Part shown: piece after piece, positions 34,516-44,279 of the stretch
Position numbering within the stretch: position 1 is the first letter of the stretch
Layout of the letters: every line of letters starts with the position of its first letter
From: Syntrophaceae bacterium
GTDB lineage: Bacteria > Desulfobacterota > Syntrophia > Syntrophales > UBA2192
DNA length: 64,000 bases
NCBI GenBank assembly: GCA_013177795.1
Contig: JABLXY010000003.1
Location: 37,244 to 101,243 of the forward strand
Direction of reading: 5' to 3'
Position numbers and translations under genes: made by a program
The notes under the pieces: model-generated
What the model was told of the DNA's origin: nothing
What the model saw: the letters and a program-made list of their open reading frames with translations, nothing else
The model's database searches: none

Positions 34516-36299
34516 TCTCGTCGGTCAGCAAGATCGCCTACTGCGCGAGCCGGAGCTGCAAGTTCCGCAGGCCCATCGACGTGCGCTCTCTGCTGGAAAG
34601 GGCCCTCGACGAACTGGGCTATCGCGACCGGATCGGCCTCGTGGAGACCGAGTGCCTGATCTCGTGCTACCAGGGCCCCTCCATCATGTTCCTGCCGGGC
34701 GGCAAGGTCTTCCAGGTCCTCTCGGAGGAGCACTTCACGGAAACGCTGAAGGGCTTCTTCGCCTCGCTGCAGCACCCCACCTCGCCGTTGCTGAGCGAGC
34801 CCCGCACCGAGAAGGAGATCCCGGGGATCGAGCACCTGGACTTCTTTGCGAAGCAGAAGCTCATCGTGCTGCGCAACCGGGGCCACATCGACGCCGAGTC
34901 GATCGAGGAGTACATCGCCCACGACGGCTATCTCGCCCTGTACAAGGCCCTGACGGCCATGACGCCCGAGGAGGTCATCGGCGAGGTGAAGCTCTCGGGC
35001 CTGCGCGGCCGGGGCGGCGCGGGGTTCCCCACGGGCACCAAGTGGGAAGAGGCGCGCAAGTACGCCGCCTTCCCGAAGTACGTCATCTGCAACGGCGACG
35101 AGGGAGACCCCGGCGCCTTCATGGACCGCAGCGTCATGGAGTCGGATCCCCACGCCGTCCTGGAGGGGATGATCGTCTGCGGTTACGCCATCGGCGCCCG
35201 CCAGGGCTACATCTACGTCCGGGCCGAGTATCCCCTGGCGCTGCGGATGCTGCGGACGGCCATCGACCGGGCCCGCGAGAAGGGGTTCCTGGGCCGCAAC
35301 GTCCTGGGCACGGGGTTCGATTTCGACATCGACATCTACCCCGGGGCGGGGGCCTTCGTCTGCGGCGAATCGACGGCGCTCATGTACTCCATCGAGGGAA
35401 GGCGCGGCATGCCGCGCATCAAGCCCCCTCGTTCCACCGAGTCGGGTCTCTGGGGCCGGCCCACGTGCCTCAACAACGTGGAGACCTTCGCCAACATCCC
35501 CCGGATCATCCTCAACGGGGGCGCGTGGTTCCGCTCCATCGGCACCGAGGACAGCACGGGCACGAAGGTCTTTTCGCTGACGGGGGCCGTGAAGAACGTG
35601 GGTCTCGTGGAGGTGCCCATGGGGACGGATTTGCGGACGATCATCTTCGAGATCGGCGGGGGCATCCGGGGCAACGCCCGCTTCAAGGCCGTCCAACTCG
35701 GCGGGCCCTCTGGGGGGTGCCTCACGGAACAGCACCTGCACCTGCCGGTGACCTTCGATTCGCTGCAGGACGCCGGCGCCATGATGGGCTCGGGCGGCGT
35801 CGTCGTCATGGACGACACGAACTGCATGGTGGACGTGGCCCGCTTCTTCACGCAGTTCAGCGTCGACGAGTCCTGCGGCAAGTGCGTTCCCTGCCGCGTG
35901 GGCCTCAAGGTCATGCTGGGCACGCTGGAGAAGATCATCGTCGGGCAGGGGGAGCCCTCGGACCTGGCGCTCCTGGAGAGGCAGGCCAACCACATCGCCG
36001 CCACCTCCCACTGCGGCCTCGGGCAGGCGGCCCCCAACCCCGTCCTGAGCACCCTGCGGTACTTCCGCGACGAGTACGAGGCCCACATCCGCGAGAAGCG
36101 CTGCCCGGCGCTGGTCTGCACGGACCTCATCCGCTTCGAGATCGACGCGGAGGCCTGCAAGCGCTGCGGACTGTGCGTGAAGGTCTGCCCCGTCAATGCC
36201 ATTTCCTGGCAGAAGAAGGAGCCGGCCGTCCTGCACCGTGACCGGTGCATCCGCTGCAAGTCCTGCATCCGGGCCTGCAGGTTCAAGGCGATCCACTAG
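34512..36299 (+). CDS. nuoF: NuoF-type NADH-binding subunit with extra ferredoxin domains (HydB/HndC-like)
   Basis: This 595-residue protein is longer than plain NuoF (about 430). It starts with a thioredoxin-like [2Fe-2S] domain (CASRSCKF and CLISCYQG). The FMN/NADH core follows (GLRGRGGAGFPTGTKWE, CNGDEGDPGAFMDR, GAGAFVCGESTAL), then the [4Fe-4S] motif SCGKCVPCR. It ends with two [4Fe-4S] ferredoxin motifs (CKRCGLCVKVCP, CIRCKSCIRACR). That order is typical of HydB/HndC in electron-bifurcating hydrogenases. It would oxidise or reduce NAD(H) and pass electrons to NuoE and NuoG, possibly also to a soluble ferredoxin. Confidence 0.93.
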   Translation: MISSVSKIAYCASRSCKFRRPIDVRSLLERALDELGYRDRIGLVETECLISCYQGPSIMFLPGGKVFQVLSEEHFTETLKGFFASLQHPTSPLLSEPRTEKEIPGIEHLDFFAKQKLIVLRNRGHIDAESIEEYIAHDGYLALYKALTAMTPEEVIGEVKLSGLRGRGGAGFPTGTKWEEARKYAAFPKYVICNGDEGDPGAFMDRSVMESDPHAVLEGMIVCGYAIGARQGYIYVRAEYPLALRMLRTAIDRAREKGFLGRNVLGTGFDFDIDIYPGAGAFVCGESTALMYSIEGRRGMPRIKPPRSTESGLWGRPTCLNNVETFANIPRIILNGGAWFRSIGTEDSTGTKVFSLTGAVKNVGLVEVPMGTDLRTIIFEIGGGIRGNARFKAVQLGGPSGGCLTEQHLHLPVTFDSLQDAGAMMGSGGVVVMDDTNCMVDVARFFTQFSVDESCGKCVPCRVGLKVMLGTLEKIIVGQGEPSDLALLERQANHIAATSHCGLGQAAPNPVLSTLRYFRDEYEAHIREKRCPALVCTDLIRFEIDAEACKRCGLCVKVCPVNAISWQKKEPAVLHRDRCIRCKSCIRACRFKAIH

Positions 36300-36308
36300 A
36301 GGAACCCC

Positions 36309-38645
36309 ATGATCACCCTGAAAGTCAACAACATCGAGGTCACCGTCCCGCGGGGGAGCACCATCCTGCAGGCCGCCGAGAAGGCGGGCGTCTTCGTTCC
36401 GACGCTCTGCCACGACAAGCGGATCACCCCCTTCGGGGCCTGCCGCCTCTGCGTCGTCGAGGACCGGAAGAAGCCCGGCAGCCTGATCCCGTCGTGCTTC
36501 ACCCCCGCGCGGGACCGCATGGAGATCCTCACGGAGACCCCCGCCGTACTCGACGCCGTGCGGACCCAGCTGCAGCTCATCCTCGTGAACCACCCCTTGG
36601 ACTGCCCCGTGTGCGACAAGGCCGGCGAGTGTACCCTGCAGGACCTGGTGATCCGCTACAACATCACCGAGTCCCCTTTCGGGACAGAGCGTTTCGCGCG
36701 CTACGTGGACCGCCGCTCGCCGCTCATCGAGCGCGACATGACCCGCTGCGTCCTGTGCGGCCGCTGCGTGCGGATCTGCGGCGAGCTGCAGGGCCGGGAC
36801 GAGCTGGAGTTTCTCCACCGGGGCCACCGGACGGTTGTGGGAACCGACGGGGGCCGGCCCCTCGATTGCGACTTCTGCGGGCTCTGCGTCTCCACCTGTC
36901 CCGTGGGCGCGCTCAACGACAAGCTCTTCAAGGACCGGACCCGCGTCTGGAAACTTCGGCAGGAAACCACCGTCTGCAGCCACTGCGGCCTCGTCTGCCG
37001 GGCCGACTTCCACCTGGAAGAGGGACGGCTGCGGCGCGTGACACCGGCCGCCGCGTCGGGAGGCGAAAAAGGCCTTCTCTGCGCGAGGGGGCAGTTCGGC
37101 TGGCGTGCCTTCGAGAGCCCCGGCCGTCTCGGCGCCCCGAAGCTCCGCAGGGACGGGGCGTTGTGCGAGGCCGGCTGGGACGAGGCCGTCGGCCATGCGG
37201 CGAAGGCCCTCGACGACATCCGGCGCGCCCACGGCGCGGCGTCGATCGCCCTGCTCACGGCGGACCATCTCACGACGGAGGAGGCGGCTGCCTGGGGCGC
37301 CTTCTGGCGGGACACCCTGGGCGGCGGCCCGATCGGCTCGATCCAGGCGGGCGGGTACCGCCGGATCCTCGAGATCCTCGAAGGCGCCCGGGGCACGCGG
37401 GTCGCAGTGGGGACCCTCCGGGATCTCGACGAAGCGAATGTCCTCATCGTCCTGGGAGGAGGGGCCGCCGAGATGCACCCCGTGCTCAAGCCCCTCGTCA
37501 ACAGCTGGATGAAAAAGGGCGACAGGCAGCTCGCCGTCGTCTCGTCCTGGCCCGACGCCCTGACACGGCGGGCGACACTTGCCCTCACCGTCGGCCCCGG
37601 GCTGGTGGAGGAATTCTGCGCGGAGCTTCTCGAGGCCCTCGGCCCGGAGAGGATAAATCCCCCGGCTGACCTGGCGCGGTTCGGCATCGACTCCTGCACC
37701 CTGGCCCGCCTCATCGGCCTGCTCGAGGAAAAGCGGGACATCGTGGTGCTCGTCGCACCGGAGCCCTGCGGGGACAACCGGCACAAGGCGCGCCTGGCGG
37801 CCTTCCTGCAGGACCGGGTTCGGGCCGTCTTGCCCTTGGGAGGGCAGGCCAACAGCGCCGGCGCCGTGTTCGAAGCGGGCTTTACCTCCGGTGAAGTGGC
37901 CGTCGACGGGCTGTCTCTTGTCGAGGCCATTGAGGCCGGCCGCATCCGGGCACTCTACCTCCTGGGCGAAGATCCCCTCGAGAGCCTGCCTGAGCCGTCG
38001 CGGGTGCGGCAGGCCATGGAAAAGCTCGACTGCATCGTCTGCCAGGGCCCCTTCGAAACGACCGTGACCGGCCTTGCGCACGTGGTCCTGCCCGCGGCCC
38101 TCCTCCACGAGAAGCGGGGGACCGTTCTGTCGCTCCTGGGGGAGAAGCGCACCCTCCGTCCCGTGCTGCCCCCCTTCGGGCGGTCCCGGCCGGACGGGGA
38201 GATCCTCCGGGCCCTCGCCGCGGCCCTCGGCAGCGAGGCCGTGCCCCGCGTGCCGGCTGCCCCGGCGGCGCAGAAGACGGCGATCCTGTCCGTTGATGCC
38301 GTGCCGCAGGATGCCGGGCAGGGGATGCCCTTCATCCTCGAGGCGGTGCCCTCGCTCTTCGGCGACGGGATCCTGTCGAGGCAGAGCCCCGATCTGGCGC
38401 AGCTGCGCCGGGGCCTCCGGGTCGTGATGAGCGCCGGGGACTTCGAGCGCCTGGGGCTTGCGGAGCGTGAGATCGTGGAGGTCAGGACTCCCTTCGGCTG
38501 CGCCCGGGCCGAGGCGGAGCGGGACGCGGCCGTGCCGTGCAGCCGGCTTCTCCTGCGCCACGCGGCGGGCAGCGCCGCAGGTCTTTCCCTCACCCGGCCG
38601 GGCACAAGCGCCGTGCCGGCGGCCATTGCGAGGATCGGGACATGA
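36309..38645 (+). CDS. nuoG: NADH-quinone oxidoreductase subunit G
   Basis: NuoG is a large iron-sulfur subunit with a molybdopterin-oxidoreductase-like body. The 778-residue protein begins with a [2Fe-2S] domain (near 34-63: LCHD, FGACRLCVVE, SCFTP), then the His-Cys cluster (NHPLDCPVC, GECTLQ) and two [4Fe-4S] motifs (CVLCGRCVRIC, CDFCGLCVSTCP). A further cluster motif (CSHCGLVC) precedes the catalytic-like domain from about 225. No molybdenum ligand is evident, as usual in NuoG. Residues 720-778 are variable and Ala-rich. HydA-type subunits share the N-terminal half. Confidence 0.93.
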   Translation: MITLKVNNIEVTVPRGSTILQAAEKAGVFVPTLCHDKRITPFGACRLCVVEDRKKPGSLIPSCFTPARDRMEILTETPAVLDAVRTQLQLILVNHPLDCPVCDKAGECTLQDLVIRYNITESPFGTERFARYVDRRSPLIERDMTRCVLCGRCVRICGELQGRDELEFLHRGHRTVVGTDGGRPLDCDFCGLCVSTCPVGALNDKLFKDRTRVWKLRQETTVCSHCGLVCRADFHLEEGRLRRVTPAAASGGEKGLLCARGQFGWRAFESPGRLGAPKLRRDGALCEAGWDEAVGHAAKALDDIRRAHGAASIALLTADHLTTEEAAAWGAFWRDTLGGGPIGSIQAGGYRRILEILEGARGTRVAVGTLRDLDEANVLIVLGGGAAEMHPVLKPLVNSWMKKGDRQLAVVSSWPDALTRRATLALTVGPGLVEEFCAELLEALGPERINPPADLARFGIDSCTLARLIGLLEEKRDIVVLVAPEPCGDNRHKARLAAFLQDRVRAVLPLGGQANSAGAVFEAGFTSGEVAVDGLSLVEAIEAGRIRALYLLGEDPLESLPEPSRVRQAMEKLDCIVCQGPFETTVTGLAHVVLPAALLHEKRGTVLSLLGEKRTLRPVLPPFGRSRPDGEILRALAAALGSEAVPRVPAAPAAQKTAILSVDAVPQDAGQGMPFILEAVPSLFGDGILSRQSPDLAQLRRGLRVVMSAGDFERLGLAEREIVEVRTPFGCARAEAERDAAVPCSRLLLRHAAGSAAGLSLTRPGTSAVPAAIARIGT

Positions 38646-39601
38646 CGACAGCGGATTTCCTGTGGGGCGTAGTGCGGATCGTCCTCATCTTTTCGGCCGT
38701 CATGGGCCTTGTCGCCTATATGACCCTGATGGAGAGACGCTTTTTGGGCTTCTTCCAGGTCCGGCTGGGCCCCAACCGCGTCGGCCCCGGGGGCCTGCTG
38801 CAGCCGATCGCCGACGGGATCAAGCTCCTCTTCAAGGAGGACATGACCGTCTCCCATGCGAACCGCTTCTGGTTTCTCCTGGCGCCGGCCATCGCGCTCG
38901 TGTCGGTGCTGGCCTGCTTCGCCGTCGTGCCGGCTTCGCCGACGGTCGTCGTGGCGGATCTGCCCGTGGCCGTCCTGTACCTCCTGGCCCTCTCTTCCCT
39001 GGGCGTCTACGGCATCCTGATGGCCGGCTGGTCTTCCAACAACACGTACTCGCTGCTGGGCGGGCTGCGGGCCGCCGCCCAGATGATCAGCTACGAAATC
39101 CCGCTGGCGCTGTCCGTCGTGGGCGTGCTGATCCTCGCCGGCTCCATGAGCCTCGTCGAGATCGTGAAGGCCCAGGAGGGGCTCTGGTTCGCCGTGAAGC
39201 AGCCCCTGGGGTTTGCCCTTTTTCTGATCTGCATCTCCGCGGAGACCAACCGCACGCCCTTCGACCTGCTGGAGTGCGAAAACGAACTGGTCGCCGGCTA
39301 CCAGACGGAGTATTCCTCCATGAAGTTCGGGCTCTTCTACATGGCCGAGTACGCCCACATCCTGCTGGCCTCGTGCCTGGTGAGCCTCTTCTTCCTGGGC
39401 GGCTGGAACGGCCCGCTTCTGCCGGCGCCCCTGTGGCTGCTCGTCAAGGTCTTCTTCGTCTTTGCGGCGTTCATCTGGGTGCGGGCCACCTTCCCCCGCA
39501 TCCGCTACGATCAGCTGATGGGATTTTCCTGGAAGGTGCTGCTGCCGCTTGCCTTCGTGAACCTGATGGCGACGGCGGCGCTGACGGTACTCCTTTCGTG
39601 A
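38642..39601 (+). CDS. nuoH: NADH-quinone oxidoreductase subunit H
   Basis: NuoH has eight or so membrane helices and forms the quinone entry with NuoB/NuoD. The 319-residue protein has the family motifs ERRFLGFFQVRLGPNRVGP, LQPIADGIKLLFKED, MISYEIPL and AETNRTPFDLLECENELVAG. The start at 38642 overlaps the nuoG stop. Confidence 0.95.
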   Translation: MTTADFLWGVVRIVLIFSAVMGLVAYMTLMERRFLGFFQVRLGPNRVGPGGLLQPIADGIKLLFKEDMTVSHANRFWFLLAPAIALVSVLACFAVVPASPTVVVADLPVAVLYLLALSSLGVYGILMAGWSSNNTYSLLGGLRAAAQMISYEIPLALSVVGVLILAGSMSLVEIVKAQEGLWFAVKQPLGFALFLICISAETNRTPFDLLECENELVAGYQTEYSSMKFGLFYMAEYAHILLASCLVSLFFLGGWNGPLLPAPLWLLVKVFFVFAAFIWVRATFPRIRYDQLMGFSWKVLLPLAFVNLMATAALTVLLS

Positions 39602-39610
39602 GGAAATGAC

Positions 39611-40036
39611 ATGAGCAAGGCCCTGCTGAAGGGGTTGGCCCTGACCCTGCAGACGTTTTTCCGAAAGCCCGTCACGGTGCAGTACCCCGACGAGAAGCGG
39701 CCCGTTCCGGGTCGCTTCCGGGGGCGGCCGGCACTCGTCGCCCGCGAGGACGGCACGCCCCGCTGCGTGGCCTGCGGCCTCTGCGAGAAGATCTGCCCGA
39801 GCCTCTGCATCGCCGTCACGGCCGAAACGGGCCCCGAGGGCATCCGGGCGCTTGCCCGCTACCGCCTCGATCTCAACCGATGCTCCTTCTGCGGGCTCTG
39901 CGTCGAGGCCTGCCCGGTGGAGGCCATCATCATGAGCGCCGACTACGAACTGGCCGCCGCCGGCCGCGAGTCCCTTGTCTGGGACAAGGGGCGCCTGCTG
40001 GCCGGCCCGGGCCGGGCCGGGGAGGGACGATCATGA
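39611..40036 (+). CDS. nuoI: NADH-quinone oxidoreductase subunit I
   Basis: NuoI carries clusters N6a and N6b. The 141-residue protein has two [4Fe-4S] motifs, CVACGLCEKICPSLCI and CSFCGLCVEACPVEAI, preceded by an amphipathic N-terminal helix and RFRGRPALV. Length is on the short side but complete. ATGA overlap with nuoJ. Confidence 0.94.
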   Translation: MSKALLKGLALTLQTFFRKPVTVQYPDEKRPVPGRFRGRPALVAREDGTPRCVACGLCEKICPSLCIAVTAETGPEGIRALARYRLDLNRCSFCGLCVEACPVEAIIMSADYELAAAGRESLVWDKGRLLAGPGRAGEGRS

Positions 40037-40542
40037 TCGAGACAGTCCTCTTCTGGGTTCTGGCCGCCGCTTCCGTCGCCTCCGCCCTGGGGGTCGTCGC
40101 CCTGCGAAGCCCCGTTGGCAGCGTCATGGCGCTGCTTGCGGCCATGCTGGCCACGGCGGGTCTCTACGCCCTCATGGGGGCGCCCGTGCTGGCCCTCTTC
40201 CAGGTCATCGTCTATATCGGGGCCGTCCTCGTGCTCTTCCTGTTCGTCGTCATGCTCCTCGATCTCAAGGGGACCGCTGCCCGCGGGAGGCCCTCGGCCC
40301 GTGCCGCGGCGGCGGGCGCGGCCGGCATCGGACTCACGGCGGCGGCAGCCTGGGGGGCATGGAAGGGTTTTTCGCAGGCGGCCCCCGTGGGCGGTCCTCG
40401 TCCCGCGCCCGGCATTTCCGAGATCGCCATCGACCTCTTCGGCCGGCATCTGCTCGTCTTCGAGTTGACCTCCGTGCTGCTCCTGGCCGCGGCCGTCGGG
40501 GCCGTTTTCGTCAGCCGGACGAAAAAAAGGAGGCCCTCATGA
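40033..40542 (+). CDS. nuoJ: NADH-quinone oxidoreductase subunit J
   Basis: NuoJ is a five-helix membrane subunit. The 169-residue protein has the conserved helix ALFQVIVYIGAVLVLFLFVVMLL (in family blocks VIVYIGAV and LFLFVVML) and ends with a fifth hydrophobic segment (LTSVLLLAAAVGAVFV). It overlaps nuoK. Confidence 0.92.
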   Translation: MIETVLFWVLAAASVASALGVVALRSPVGSVMALLAAMLATAGLYALMGAPVLALFQVIVYIGAVLVLFLFVVMLLDLKGTAARGRPSARAAAAGAAGIGLTAAAAWGAWKGFSQAAPVGGPRPAPGISEIAIDLFGRHLLVFELTSVLLLAAAVGAVFVSRTKKRRPS

Positions 40543-40838
40543 GCCTGGAACACGTCGTCGGACTGGGGATCGTCCTCTTCGCCATCGGGGCGGCGGGGTT
40601 CTTCGTCCGCTCCAACGCCCTCGTGCTGCTTCTGTGCGTCGAGCTCATGCTCAACGCCGTGAACCTGATCCTCGCGGGGTTTTCCCGCTACCTCCACGGG
40701 ACGGAGGGGCAGGTCTTCGTCTTCATGATCATGACGGTGGCCGCCGCGGAGGCCGCCGTGGGGCTTGCCATTCTCGTGGCCCTCTGCCGGCTCCTCGGGA
40801 CCCTCGACATGAGCCGGATCAACATCCTGAAAGGGTAA
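40539..40838 (+). CDS. nuoK: NADH-quinone oxidoreductase subunit K
   Basis: NuoK (99 residues, three helices) is part of the proton path. It shows the two buried glutamates in LLLCVELMLNAVNL and TVAAAEAAVGLAI, which are essential in the family. It overlaps nuoJ by 4 bases. Confidence 0.95.
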   Translation: MSLEHVVGLGIVLFAIGAAGFFVRSNALVLLLCVELMLNAVNLILAGFSRYLHGTEGQVFVFMIMTVAAAEAAVGLAILVALCRLLGTLDMSRINILKG

Positions 40839-40843
40839 GCGCC

Positions 40844-42712
40844 ATGCTGTCCGAATCGATCTGGATCCTGCCCGCCCTGCCTGCCCTGGGGGCCCTGGCC
40901 AACGGCCTTCTCGGCGCCCGGTGGAGCGAAAAAGGCATTGCCGCCGTCGCCATCGGCTCCGTAGGCCTCGCGCTGGCGGCGGCCCTCGCCCTGCTGGCGG
41001 AGATGCTTGCCGGCCCGGCCGACCGGGCGTTCTCGGTCACGCTGTGGAGGTGGCTCTCCGACGGGGCGCTCCGCATCGAGACGGGCTTCGTGCTCGACCG
41101 CCTCGCCATGGTCATGGTCATGGTCATCCTCTTCGTGGGGTTTCTCATCCACCTTTACTCGGCCGGTTACATGAAGGGCGATACCGGGTACCGCCGCTTC
41201 TTCGTCTGCCTCAACCTCTTCGTCTTCTTCATGCTCGTCCTCGTGCTGGCCGACAACCTGGTGGTCACCTTCGTCGGCTGGGAGGGCGTGGGGCTGTGCT
41301 CGTACCTCCTCATCGGGTTCTGGCACGAGAAGACCTCGGCCTGCGACGCCGGCCGCAAGGCCTTCGTCGTCAACCGCATCGGCGACTACGGGTTTCTCCT
41401 GGGGACCCTGCTGGCCGCCGTGACCTTCGGGACGGTCAACTACGGGGACCTCGCCCGCCTCCTGGCGACGGGCCCCGCCGTCTCCGAAGGCACCGTCGCC
41501 GCCGTCGCCCTGCTGCTCTTCATGGGGGCCATGGGCAAATCGGCCCAGTTCCCTCTCCACGTCTGGCTGCCCGACGCCATGGAGGGCCCCACGCCGGTCT
41601 CGGCCCTGATCCACGCGGCCACCATGGTCAACGCCGGCGTCTACCTCATGTGCCGAATGGCGCCATTGCTCGAGAGGGCCCCCGCCGTGCTGCCCGTCAT
41701 CGCCGCCGTGGGGCTCGTCACGGCACTCTACGCGTCGCTCTCCGCCCTGGGCCAGCGCGACATCAAGCGGGTGCTCGCCTACTCGACGGTGAGCCAGATC
41801 GGCTACATGTTCGTGGCCCTCGGATGCGGTCTCTGGGCCGCGGGCATGTTCCACCTCCTGACCCACGGCATCTTCAAGGGACTGCTCTTTCTCGCAGCCG
41901 GGGCCGTGATCCACGCCCTCGACGGCGAGCAGGACCTCTCGCGGATGGGGGGCCTCCTGAAGGACCTGCCGGCCGTCTCCGTCACGTTCATCGTGGGGGT
42001 CATGGCCCTGGCGGGGATCTTCCCCCTGTCGGGGTTCGTGAGCAAGGACGCCATCCTCTGGGGCGGCTTCGAACGCTACGGGCTCTTTTTCTGGCTGGCC
42101 GCCTTCGGCGGCGCCCTTGTGACGGCCCTCTACTCGGCAAAGCTCCTCTCGGCCTTTCTCGGCGCGCGGCGCTCCGGGGGCCGTCCCCACCGGCCGGGGC
42201 CTGTCATCACGGCCCCCCTGGCCGTACTGGCCGTCTTCGCGCTGCTCGCGGGGATCCCGGGGCTTCCGCTCTTCACGGCGGACACGTTCTTCTCCCGGTT
42301 CCTGGGCATGCCCGGCGCGGCGCCCGCAACGGCCGCGTCGCACACCCTCGAGGTGGCCCTCACGGTCCTGCAGACCCTGGCCGTCCTCGCGGCACTGGCC
42401 GGCGCGATCCGGCTCTTCACGAGGGCGCGCCGGCCTGCGGACCCGGCCGTCCTGGCGAGCGGCTTCGGCATCGACCTCCTCAACGACCGGCTCTTCGTCC
42501 GGCCCCTGAAGGCCTGCGCCCGCCTCTGCGCAGCCGTCATCGACCCGCGCCTCATCGACGGTGCCGTCAACGGCCTGGGCTCCCTCTCGATGGCCCTGGG
42601 CCGCCTTGCGGCCGGGCTGCAGACGGGGGAGCTTCGGCATTACGCCGTATCGCTGATGGCCGGGGCCTTTGCCCTGCTCGTCCTCACCGTCTTTTTCGCC
42701 GGAGGTCTCTGA
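40844..42712 (+). CDS. nuoL: NADH-quinone oxidoreductase subunit L
   Basis: NuoL is the distal antiporter-like proton pump with the long lateral helix. The 622-residue protein has WEGVGLCSYLLIGFW, the pumping region KSAQFPLHVWLPDAMEGPTPVSALIHAATMV (known blocks), AYSTVSQIGYM and a C-terminal extension (from about 520) fitting the lateral helix. Start at 40844 five bases after the nuoK stop. Confidence 0.95.
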   Translation: MLSESIWILPALPALGALANGLLGARWSEKGIAAVAIGSVGLALAAALALLAEMLAGPADRAFSVTLWRWLSDGALRIETGFVLDRLAMVMVMVILFVGFLIHLYSAGYMKGDTGYRRFFVCLNLFVFFMLVLVLADNLVVTFVGWEGVGLCSYLLIGFWHEKTSACDAGRKAFVVNRIGDYGFLLGTLLAAVTFGTVNYGDLARLLATGPAVSEGTVAAVALLLFMGAMGKSAQFPLHVWLPDAMEGPTPVSALIHAATMVNAGVYLMCRMAPLLERAPAVLPVIAAVGLVTALYASLSALGQRDIKRVLAYSTVSQIGYMFVALGCGLWAAGMFHLLTHGIFKGLLFLAAGAVIHALDGEQDLSRMGGLLKDLPAVSVTFIVGVMALAGIFPLSGFVSKDAILWGGFERYGLFFWLAAFGGALVTALYSAKLLSAFLGARRSGGRPHRPGPVITAPLAVLAVFALLAGIPGLPLFTADTFFSRFLGMPGAAPATAASHTLEVALTVLQTLAVLAALAGAIRLFTRARRPADPAVLASGFGIDLLNDRLFVRPLKACARLCAAVIDPRLIDGAVNGLGSLSMALGRLAAGLQTGELRHYAVSLMAGAFALLVLTVFFAGGL

Positions 42713-42713
42713 G

Positions 42714-44279
42714 ATGACGATGCATGACGTCCCCCTGCTGTCCGCCCTGATCGCACTTCCCCTTGCGGGGAGCGCCCTGGTGCTCGCGCTGGATGAGCGG
42801 CGGGCCCGCGCCGTTGCGCTCGGCGCCTCTCTTCTGACCTTCCTGGCAACCCTGGCCCCCCTGTTCCTCTTCCGGGAAGGGGAGCCGGGATTTCAGTTCG
42901 TCGAGTTCTACCCCTGGGTCTCATCGCTGGGGATTGCATGGCATCTCGGGATCGACGGGCTTTCGCTCTTCCTGCTGCCGCTGACGGGCTTCTTGTCGCT
43001 GGCGGCCGTCCTCGTGTCGTGGGAGAGCGTCGGTCAGAAGGTAAAGGCCTATTTCGTCTCCTTCCTCGTCCTCGAGGCGGGGATGCTGGGGGTGTTCACG
43101 GCCCTGGACGCGATCCTCTTCTACGTCTTCTGGGAGGCCATGCTCATCCCCATGTTCCTCATCATCGGCATCTGGGGAAGCGAAAACCGGCGCTACGCGG
43201 CCCTCAAGTTCATCCTCTACACCGTGGCGGGGAGCCTCTTTCTGCTCGTGGGCTTCATCGTCATGGCCTTCCTCGCCCAGTCGCAGGGAGGCGCCCCGAG
43301 CTTCGACATCACCCGCTGGACGGCCCTCCGCGTGCCCGCGCCGCACGAGTTCTGGCTCTTCGCCTTCTTCTTCGTCGCCTTCGCCGTCAAGGTGCCCCTC
43401 TTCCCCCTGCACACGTGGCTTCCCGACGCCCACGTGGAGGCCCCGACGGCGGGTAGCGTCCTGCTGGCGGGGGTTCTTCTGAAGATGGGCGTCTACGGCA
43501 TCCTCCGCTTCTGCTTCCCCCTCTTCCCGGAGGCGACGGCAACCTTCACGCCCGCCGTCATGACCCTGGGCCTCATCGGGGTCGTCTACGGGGCGCTCAC
43601 GGCCTTCGCCCAGAAGGACCTGAAAAAGCTCGTCGCCTACTCCAGCGTGAGCCACATGGGGCTCATCGTCGTGGGCGTCTTCTGCCTCAACATCGCGGGC
43701 CTCAAGGGGGGCATCGTCCAGATGCTCAACCACGGCCTCAGCACGGGGGCGCTCTTCATCCTCGTGGGGGCCCTCTACGAGCGCAAGAAGACACGCGACC
43801 TCGACCGGCTCGGGGGGCTGGCGGGCCGCACGCCCGTGCTGGCGACTTTCTTCGTCATCACCATGCTGTCCTCCGCGGGGCTGCCCGGCCTCAACGGGTT
43901 CGTGGGCGAGTTCCTGCTCCTGCTGGGGAGCTTCCGGTACGCCTGGTGGCTCGGGGCCCTGGCCGCCGTCTCGGTCGTTCTCGGCGCCCTCTACCTGCTC
44001 TGGATGACCCAGCGGGTGCTCTTCGAGAAGGACCGCTCTCCGGAGAAGACCGGCTTCGGGGACTTCTCGCTGCGGGAGAAGCTCATCATGACGCCCATCG
44101 TGCTGGCGATGTTCTTCATCGGCCTTTTCCCGGCGGGCCTGACGGACCGTCTCGAGCCGGCGGCGCGGCAGATCATCGCCGTCTCGGCGCCGGGCACCGC
44201 CCGCGAGGCGATGCCTGCGGCGGAGGCGAACATCCTTGCGGAGGGAGGGACCCATGGCCTTCAGCATTCCCGACGTTAA
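42714..44279 (+). CDS. nuoM: NADH-quinone oxidoreductase subunit M
   Basis: NuoM is the second antiporter-like pump subunit. The 521-residue protein has the pumping Glu and Lys regions (YVFWEAMLIPMFLIIGIWG, FAVKVPLFPLHTWLPDAH), AYSSVSHMGL, and LNGFVGEFLLL. The start at 42714 follows GGAGG; a start 45 bases earlier inside nuoL is unlikely. The C-terminal 40 residues are polar and variable. Confidence 0.95.
   Translation: MTMHDVPLLSALIALPLAGSALVLALDERRARAVALGASLLTFLATLAPLFLFREGEPGFQFVEFYPWVSSLGIAWHLGIDGLSLFLLPLTGFLSLAAVLVSWESVGQKVKAYFVSFLVLEAGMLGVFTALDAILFYVFWEAMLIPMFLIIGIWGSENRRYAALKFILYTVAGSLFLLVGFIVMAFLAQSQGGAPSFDITRWTALRVPAPHEFWLFAFFFVAFAVKVPLFPLHTWLPDAHVEAPTAGSVLLAGVLLKMGVYGILRFCFPLFPEATATFTPAVMTLGLIGVVYGALTAFAQKDLKKLVAYSSVSHMGLIVVGVFCLNIAGLKGGIVQMLNHGLSTGALFILVGALYERKKTRDLDRLGGLAGRTPVLATFFVITMLSSAGLPGLNGFVGEFLLLLGSFRYAWWLGALAAVSVVLGALYLLWMTQRVLFEKDRSPEKTGFGDFSLREKLIMTPIVLAMFFIGLFPAGLTDRLEPAARQIIAVSAPGTAREAMPAAEANILAEGGTHGLQHSRR

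Noticed and set aside
34425..38561. A 1378-codon open frame antisense to nuoF and nuoG.
   Set aside because: It is a high-GC shadow of the codon pattern of nuoF-nuoG; it has no family features and covers two well-supported genes.
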